A stretch of 10,300 nt of DNA, from the NCBI GenBank assembly GCA_025928215.1, contig JAICJW010000137.1, positions 1 to 10,300 of the forward strand, in the 5' to 3' direction. Both the position numbers and the translations under genes were made by a program. The notes beneath the pieces were generated by a model. That model was not told the origin of the DNA. It worked only from the letters and a program-made list of their open reading frames with translations, and made no database searches. This DNA is from Chloroflexia bacterium (GTDB lineage: Bacteria; Chloroflexota; Chloroflexia; Thermomicrobiales; JALYUS01). Shown here piece after piece: positions 6,473-10,300 of the stretch; the stretch's first letter is position 1, and the number at the start of each line of letters is the position of its first letter.

Positions 6473-6509
6473 CCTCACCCCCGGCCCCTCTCCGTCACGC
6501 GGCGAGGGG
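6473..6509. repeat. CCTCACCCCCGGCCCCTCTC-family stem-loop
   Basis: The 21-base core 6473-6493 is identical to 9197-9217. CCCCTC (6485-6490) pairs with GAGGGG (6504-6509), and CCG/CGG pair inside the loop (6492-6494 with 6500-6502). It lies immediately before the start codon of the sigma-RskA gene and, on the minus strand, contributes the GTGAGG used as its ribosome binding site. The stem in the mRNA could mask or present that site. Confidence 0.75.
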
Positions 6510-6565
6510 TGACTTGTTGCGATAGCGGGGCGTTCCCCATACACCCCGATCTTCAGGTGGTTGCT

Positions 6566-6605
6566 CCCCCTCTCCATTGTGTGGAGAGAGGGCTGGGGGG
6601 TGAGG
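6566..6605. repeat. second, inverted copy of the CCTCACCCC-type repeat with stem-loop
   Basis: 6583-6605 is a diverged reverse complement of the core at 6473-6493. Within the element CTCTCC (6570-6575) pairs with GGAGAG (6583-6588) over a 7-base loop, extended by CCC/GGG beyond a one-base bulge. Together with 6473-6509 it makes a larger inverted repeat across the leader of the sigma-RskA gene. The rest of the 181-base gap (6468-6648) holds only a weak promoter candidate. Confidence 0.7.
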
Positions 6606-6617
6606 TTGATCCCTACT

Positions 6618-6647
6618 ATCATATCGCTATCCCATATTCCGTGAGCA
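6618..6647 (-). promoter_or_regulatory. weak promoter candidate for the sigma-RskA gene
   Basis: Minus strand: -10 TATGAT (complement of 6618-6623, 5 of 6 to consensus), 18-base spacer, -35 TGCTCA (complement of 6642-6647, 3 of 6), just after the stop of the upstream gene. It would give a leader of roughly 145 nt that includes both stem-loop repeats. The gene may instead be read through from the propeller gene. Confidence 0.3.
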
Positions 6648-6648
6648 T

Positions 6649-8160
6649 TCACCCCTTCACCACCACCGTGCCGGTCATGAAGGGGTGGATGGCGCAGTGA
6701 TACGTGAAGGTCCCGGCTTGATCGAACCGCTGCTGGAAGGTCGCGCCGACCGCCAGCGTCTTGGAATCCCACGCGCCTTTGTCGTCCGTTACGGTGTGCG
6801 CAACGCTGTCTTTGTTTGTCCATGTCACGGTCTGGCCCGGCGCGACGGTGATGCTCTGGGGAGCGAAGGCGAAACTGGCGATCGTGACGCCGTTCGCAGC
6901 CGCTGTTGCCGGAGCGGCGGTAATAGCGGAGGCGGCGGGTACGGTCGTCGCGCTCGCGGCGGGCGATGCGGCGGGCTGCATAATCATCCCCGGTTGCAGG
7001 ACGATCTTGCGTGGCGCGTTGCCGATGGGGACGGTCGCGACCACTTTCCGCGTCTCGACATTGACGATGGTGAGATCGTTCGACGCCTCATTCGTCACAT
7101 ACGCCGTGTCGCCGTCGCTACTTGCGGCGATCCAGTGTGGCATCGTGCCGACCTTCACCGTGCCGGTGAGGGAATTGGTGTCCGGCGACCAGATGCTGAG
7201 TTCGCCCGGCCCCTGGCTGACGACGAGGCCGTACTCGCCCGTCGCGGTGATGAGCGGGTGATGCGGCGACGCGCCGACGGCGATCTGACCCGTCACGTTG
7301 TTCCGGGCCACATCGAGCACCTGCACGGCGTCCACGCCGGCGAGCGTGAAGTAGAGTTGTTTGCCCTTCGCGTCGAGGTTCAGGGCACGCGGCGTCTTCT
7401 CCAGCGGGATGCTGCCCGTCTGTTTCTTCTCCGCGATGCTCAGGATGGCAAGCGCCGTTGCGCCCGGTTGCTGCGCCGCCACGTACGCGGTCGTACCGTC
7501 CGGCGAGATGGCGAGGTTGTGCGGCTGCGGGACGGCGACCTGCCCGGTAACGGTGTTCGTCGCGGTATCAATCAGCATCACCCGATTCGTACCGAATCCC
7601 GCGACGAGCAGCGTCTTGCCGTCCGGCGTGATTGCCAGCCCATGCGGTGCTTGCCCGACCTCGATATTCCCCGTGACCTTGTCCGTCGCCGTATCAATGA
7701 TGCTGACGACGGTCGCGCCATCGCTGCTGATATAGATCGTCTTGCCGTCCGGCGTGAGCACCAGGCCGTGCGGCCCGGTCGGGATCGGAATCGTCGTGAG
7801 GACTTTGTTGGTCATGGTGTCGAAGACGGCGACGCTGTTGTCCTTAAAGAGGCCAATATACGCCTTCGGCATGTCTGGCGCGCCCGCCTGGGTCATCAGG
7901 GGAGGGGCGCTCGCGGCGGTTGTTGCCCCGATAGGTGCCGTTGCCGCCCGCGCGGTAGTCGCCGCCGGGACGTTGCTCGCCGGAGTTGTTGCGCCTGCCG
8001 CCGTCGTGGGCGTGGACGCATTGGTCGCCGCGCCACTGTTTCCGCAGGCCGCGAGCAACGCCGCCCCCGCACTCGCGGCTGCCCCAGCAAGAAACCCGCG
8101 CCGGGAAAGCCGCGCAACCATAACTGGCGATCTACCGTCTATCGCCGTTTGATGCTCCAT
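6649..8160 (-). CDS. Tat-exported lipoprotein: seven-bladed YVTN-type propeller plus type 1 copper domain
   Basis: At 503 residues. The N-terminus has a twin-arginine signal, SRRGFL at 19-24, a hydrophobic stretch, and a lipobox LAAC with Cys39, so the protein is probably folded inside, exported by Tat and lipid-anchored outside. An Ala/Thr/Pro linker (40-98) follows. Seven tandem repeats of about 42 residues (about 99-392) have the YVTN pattern: AYV..., VxVIDTATxxVTGxI, and PHGLAITPDGKT. A second linker (about 393-424) leads to a plastocyanin/amicyanin-like domain (425-503). Its copper ligands appear as His455 (VAHTV) and Cys489, His492 and Met495 in YHCAIHPFM, the amicyanin-type spacing. 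It may be an extracytoplasmic electron-transfer or copper protein; the partner is unknown. The ATG is preceded by AAAGGGA. It follows the permease gene by 89 bases, which show only a weak -10-like TATTGA. Confidence 0.92.
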   Translation of the reverse strand: MEHQTAIDGRSPVMVARLSRRGFLAGAAASAGAALLAACGNSGAATNASTPTTAAGATTPASNVPAATTARAATAPIGATTAASAPPLMTQAGAPDMPKAYIGLFKDNSVAVFDTMTNKVLTTIPIPTGPHGLVLTPDGKTIYISSDGATVVSIIDTATDKVTGNIEVGQAPHGLAITPDGKTLLVAGFGTNRVMLIDTATNTVTGQVAVPQPHNLAISPDGTTAYVAAQQPGATALAILSIAEKKQTGSIPLEKTPRALNLDAKGKQLYFTLAGVDAVQVLDVARNNVTGQIAVGASPHHPLITATGEYGLVVSQGPGELSIWSPDTNSLTGTVKVGTMPHWIAASSDGDTAYVTNEASNDLTIVNVETRKVVATVPIGNAPRKIVLQPGMIMQPAASPAASATTVPAASAITAAPATAAANGVTIASFAFAPQSITVAPGQTVTWTNKDSVAHTVTDDKGAWDSKTLAVGATFQQRFDQAGTFTYHCAIHPFMTGTVVVKG

Positions 8161-8249
8161 CGTTCGTTCCCTTTCTCGGCCGCACGTCGCTCCTGTCCGC
8201 GCTCAATACACCGAGTTCGGGAGTTTGGATTGGATGCCTGATTACGACG

Positions 8250-9188
8250 TCAGCGAATGCCGCTGTGCAGGAAGCTGCTCATAAACTGGCGCTGAAAGAT
8301 GACGAAGAGGCCGAGCAAGGGGGAGATGACAAGCAGCGTGCCGGCCATGACGAGCGCCCACTGCGCGCCCGATTCGCCCATCTGGGTGAGCGTATTCAGC
8401 CCGACCGTGACGGGTCGGCTGCTGTCGGAGTTCGTGACGATCAACGGCCAGAGGAAGTCGCTCCAGTGGAAACTGATGCTGACCAACGAAAAGGCGACGA
8501 GCGCGGCGCGGGCGCTCGGCAGATACACATGCCAGAGCGTCTGCCACCAGGCAGCGCCGTCGAGTACGGAGGCATCGTCCAGCTCGCGCGGCACCTGCTT
8601 GAATGTCTGCCGCAGGAAAAAGGTGCCGAAGGCGCTGGCAAAGAAAGGCAGCATGATCGCCAGTTTCGTGTCGAAGAGATGGAGCCGCCGGATCGTCGCG
8701 TAGTTCGGCACGATCAGCGCGTTCGTCGGCACGAGAATCTGCATGAGAATGAGGACGAAGAGCACATCTCGCCCCGGAAAGGTGAGTCGCGCGAAGGCGA
8801 AACCCGCCAGGCTAATCGTCACCAGTTGCACGGCGAGCACACCGAGCACGATCACGAACGTGTTGAGAAAATACTGCCCGAACGGGATACGCTCCCACGC
8901 ATCGGCGAAGTTCCGCACCGTCAGGCCGTCGCCCCACCACGGCGAGCCGGTCGCCACCGAGACGTCCGCCGGGCGGAGGGCGACGGCGATGCTCCACAGA
9001 AGCGGGAGCGCCCAGGTAATGCCGAGAAGCGCGAGCAGGAACGTGCCGATCGTGCCACCGATCCGCCGCCTGCCGCGCGATCCGCCGACCGTCCGTGGCC
9101 GCGTCTCCTTTCCGGCGCTGAGCACGTCGAGGATGGCGTCAGGTGCCGGTACGGTCGGAATCGTCTGTGGAGTCTGCGCGTTTTGCAT
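8250..9188 (-). CDS. carbohydrate ABC transporter permease, MalG/UgpE type
   Basis: One of two inner-membrane subunits of a CUT1-class sugar ABC importer. 312 residues: a hydrophilic N-terminal tail of about 45 residues, longer than usual and ending in a basic RGRRR patch, then six predicted membrane helices beginning near 46-70. The EAA loop that docks on the ATPase is at about 200-224 (PRELDDASVLDGAAWWQTLWHVYLP by position, with Asp210-Gly211-Ala212 and the final Leu-Pro). The C-terminal stretch VIFQRQFMSSFLHSGIR is typical of the MalG group. The ATG has GTGAGGGA upstream, which belongs to the repeat at 9197-9268. It is downstream of the MalF-type partner by 103 bases. No ATPase gene is seen; in many such bacteria it is encoded elsewhere and shared. 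Substrate unknown. Confidence 0.93.
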   Translation of the reverse strand: MQNAQTPQTIPTVPAPDAILDVLSAGKETRPRTVGGSRGRRRIGGTIGTFLLALLGITWALPLLWSIAVALRPADVSVATGSPWWGDGLTVRNFADAWERIPFGQYFLNTFVIVLGVLAVQLVTISLAGFAFARLTFPGRDVLFVLILMQILVPTNALIVPNYATIRRLHLFDTKLAIMLPFFASAFGTFFLRQTFKQVPRELDDASVLDGAAWWQTLWHVYLPSARAALVAFSLVSISFHWSDFLWPLIVTNSDSSRPVTVGLNTLTQMGESGAQWALVMAGTLLVISPLLGLFVIFQRQFMSSFLHSGIR

Positions 9189-9196
9189 CGGTCGTC

Positions 9197-9268
9197 CCTC
9201 ACCCCCGGCCCCTCTCCATCGCTCATCGGCTACGGCCTCCTGAAAGTCCGTTTGGCGATGGAGAGGGG
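9197..9268. repeat. CCTCACCCC-family inverted repeat between the two permease genes
   Basis: CCCCTCTCCATCGC (9209-9222) is exactly complementary to GCGATGGAGAGGGG (9255-9268), a perfect 14-bp stem with a 32-base loop. Positions 9197-9217 equal 6473-6493. The element occupies most of the 103-base gap and supplies the Shine-Dalgarno sequence of the MalG-type gene. It may set the relative output of the two permeases through mRNA stability or termination (inference). Confidence 0.85.
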
Positions 9269-9284
9269 AGCAATTCGTTTCTTC

Positions 9285-9303
9285 TCAATCCTCAGTCCTC
9301 AGC
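9285..9303. repeat. short TCCTCAG direct repeat at the end of the MalF-type gene
   Basis: The run TCAATCCTCAGTCCTCAG contains two tandem TCCTCAG units. The second overlaps the TGA stop (9292-9294) and the last codons (Glu-Asp) of the MalF-type gene. It resembles the other short-unit stutters in this window, but with only two copies chance is possible. Confidence 0.4.
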
Positions 9304-10161
9304 CCTTCGTTCAGAGATGGCGAAGTTCGCGACGGTAAAGATGAGCAACAAGAGGACAAGGACGACGGTTGCGGCATTCGCCAGGCCGAGGTTGCGGAAG
9401 CGGAAGGCCGTCTCATAGATGTAGAAGAGCATCAGGTTCGACGCGTTGCTCGGCCCGCCCTGCGTCATGATATAGATTTGGTCCACCATCTGGATCGAGC
9501 CGACCGCCGCGATGGTGGAGACAAAGAGCGTCGTTGGCCGCAGGAGCGGAATGGTGAGATACCAGACCCGTTGGAAGCGGGACGCGCCATCCAGTTCCGC
9601 CGCCTCGAAGATCTCGTCCGGCAGGTTCTGCAAGCCCGCGAGGTAGAAGAGCATGAAGTAGCCGGTCTGCTTCCAGACCGCCATAGCCATCAGGGCGGGC
9701 AGGACGAATTGCGTATCCCCCAGCCAGTTCGGCGCGCCAAGTCCGACCGCACGTAACCCCTGATTGATCAGCCCGAAGTTCGGGGTATAGAGAAAGAGCC
9801 AGATCGCCGCCGCGCTGACCATCGGCAGGACGGTCGGGTAGAAAAAGGCGCTGCGGAGAATACCGATCCCCTTCAGTTTCCGGTTCAGAAAGAGCGCGAA
9901 CATGAGCGCGAGGATGATGCTCGCGGGAACCGTGCCGACGATGAAGAGAATCGTATTGCGGAGCACCTCGTGGAAGGTGTCATCCGTTGCGAGGTCCCGG
10001 TAGTTGCCCAGCCCGATCCAGCGCGGCACGCGCACCGCCTGATTCTGCTTAAAGAGGCTGCGGTACGCGGTCGCGAGCATCGGATAGAGGGTGAACGCCG
10101 CTACCCCCAGCGCGGTGGGGAAGATCAGGAGCCAGGGCAGCAACGGCGACTGACGTTTCAT
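9292..10161 (-). CDS. carbohydrate ABC transporter permease, MalF/UgpA type
   Basis: The partner membrane subunit of the importer. 289 residues, six predicted helices. The N-terminus LLPWLLIFPTALGVAAFTLYP is the usual first helix of the UgpA/LacF group (no large MalF-like periplasmic loop). The EAA loop is at about 181-205: Glu186-Ala187-Ala188, Asp191-Gly192-Ala193, and Ile204-Pro205 before the next helix. The segment IYIMTQGGPSNASNLMLFYIY (positions 230-250) is also diagnostic of the group. No Shine-Dalgarno is visible before the ATG: the 20 bases upstream are taken up by a CAGTAG-type repeat, so initiation may be weak or coupled. It lies between the probable binding-protein gene and the MalG-type gene, the normal order of such operons. 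Substrate cannot be deduced. Confidence 0.93.
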   Translation of the reverse strand: MKRQSPLLPWLLIFPTALGVAAFTLYPMLATAYRSLFKQNQAVRVPRWIGLGNYRDLATDDTFHEVLRNTILFIVGTVPASIILALMFALFLNRKLKGIGILRSAFFYPTVLPMVSAAAIWLFLYTPNFGLINQGLRAVGLGAPNWLGDTQFVLPALMAMAVWKQTGYFMLFYLAGLQNLPDEIFEAAELDGASRFQRVWYLTIPLLRPTTLFVSTIAAVGSIQMVDQIYIMTQGGPSNASNLMLFYIYETAFRFRNLGLANAATVVLVLLLLIFTVANFAISERRAED

Positions 10162-10173
10162 GGTTCAGTTGTC

Positions 10174-10256
10174 AGTAGCCGGTAATCAGTAGTCAGAAAG
10201 AGAGAGGCGCAGCGTGTCCGTTCCCATCTGACTACCGACTACTGACTACCGGCTAC
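10174..10256. repeat. imperfect inverted repeat of the CAGTAGTCAG family
   Basis: The left arm (10174-10196) carries AGTAGCCGGTA and AATCAGTAGTCAG. The right arm (from 10228) carries the complementary units CTGACTAC, CGACTACTGACTAC and CGGCTACT, one unit longer than the left. The two outer 11-base segments are exact complements. The loop is about 31 bases. It lies between the binding-protein stop and the MalF-type start and uses the same unit as 5412-5453. Confidence 0.85.
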
Positions 10257-10263
10257 TCCTCTC

Positions 10264-10300
10264 TTACCGGAACTGCTTGAGGATATTGTCCGCGTTCTTC
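10264..10300 (-). CDS. 3' end of a gene, probably the solute-binding protein of the ABC importer
   Basis: Only the last 12 codons plus stop are visible, ending KNADNILKQFR. The stop TAA is at 10264-10266. The frame could extend beyond the window. The short C-terminus resembles the final helix of extracellular sugar-binding proteins, and this gene normally precedes the two permeases in CUT1 operons. The identification rests mostly on that position. Confidence 0.5.
   Translation of the reverse strand, partial: KNADNILKQFR

Noticed and set aside
5607..6512. Plus-strand open frame opposite the sigma-RskA gene
   Set aside because: Antisense to a gene with clear sigma and RskA motifs; no domain and no ribosome site of its own.
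6685..8241. Long plus-strand open frame opposite the propeller gene (518 codons)
   Set aside because: Its repetitive Arg/Asp/Gly-rich sequence mirrors the tandem propeller repeats on the other strand; no independent motif or ribosome site.
8161..8249. Promoter before the propeller gene
   Set aside because: Only an isolated TATTGA -10-like hexamer on the minus strand with no acceptable -35 at 16-18 bases; not enough to annotate.
10171..10256. Possible CRISPR array from the repeated CAGTAGTCAG units
   Set aside because: The units are about 7-10 bases, contiguous and in inverted arms with no regular spacers; no cas gene is present.

Overview
The window is a high-GC bacterial segment with densely packed genes, alternative GTG starts and good Shine-Dalgarno sites. 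A Chloroflexota-like origin is my best guess. It rests on a YvcK/CofD-like protein with two N-terminal membrane segments, a Tat lipoprotein carrying a YVTN-type propeller and a cupredoxin, sugar ABC permeases, and stuttering inverted repeats between genes. No rRNA or tRNA is present to test this.

Left block (1-4247, all minus strand, read right to left): yvcK-like gene -> lone receiver-domain response regulator -> gap (glyceraldehyde-3-phosphate dehydrogenase) -> pgk (phosphoglycerate kinase, missing only its last few residues at the window edge). A good extended -10 promoter lies upstream of yvcK. A 25-bp-arm inverted repeat sits between the regulator and gap. The block joins a family known for controlling carbon flux and wall synthesis to two consecutive enzymes of central glycolysis/gluconeogenesis.

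Middle (4248-6648): a divergent intergenic region has promoters in both directions. The rightward gene encodes a membrane-anchored YceI-domain protein. Its roughly 90-nt leader contains a strong terminator-like hairpin and a possible 15-codon leader ORF. It converges on a minus-strand gene that fuses an ECF sigma factor to a membrane helix and an RskA-like extracytoplasmic domain, so sigma factor and anti-sigma-like sensor are one polypeptide.

Right block (6649-10300, all minus strand): end of a probable solute-binding protein gene -> MalF/UgpA-type permease -> MalG/UgpE-type permease -> Tat-exported lipoprotein with a seven-bladed propeller and a C-terminal type 1 copper domain. The first three look like a carbohydrate ABC importer; the substrate cannot be read from the sequence.

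The most unusual structural theme is several families of short-unit inverted repeats placed exactly at gene ends and starts (2386-2464, 5412-5453, 6473-6605, 9197-9268, 10174-10256, and a short run at 9285-9303). In several cases they supply the stop codon, the last codons or the ribosome binding site of the neighbouring gene. The most unusual protein is the sigma-RskA fusion.
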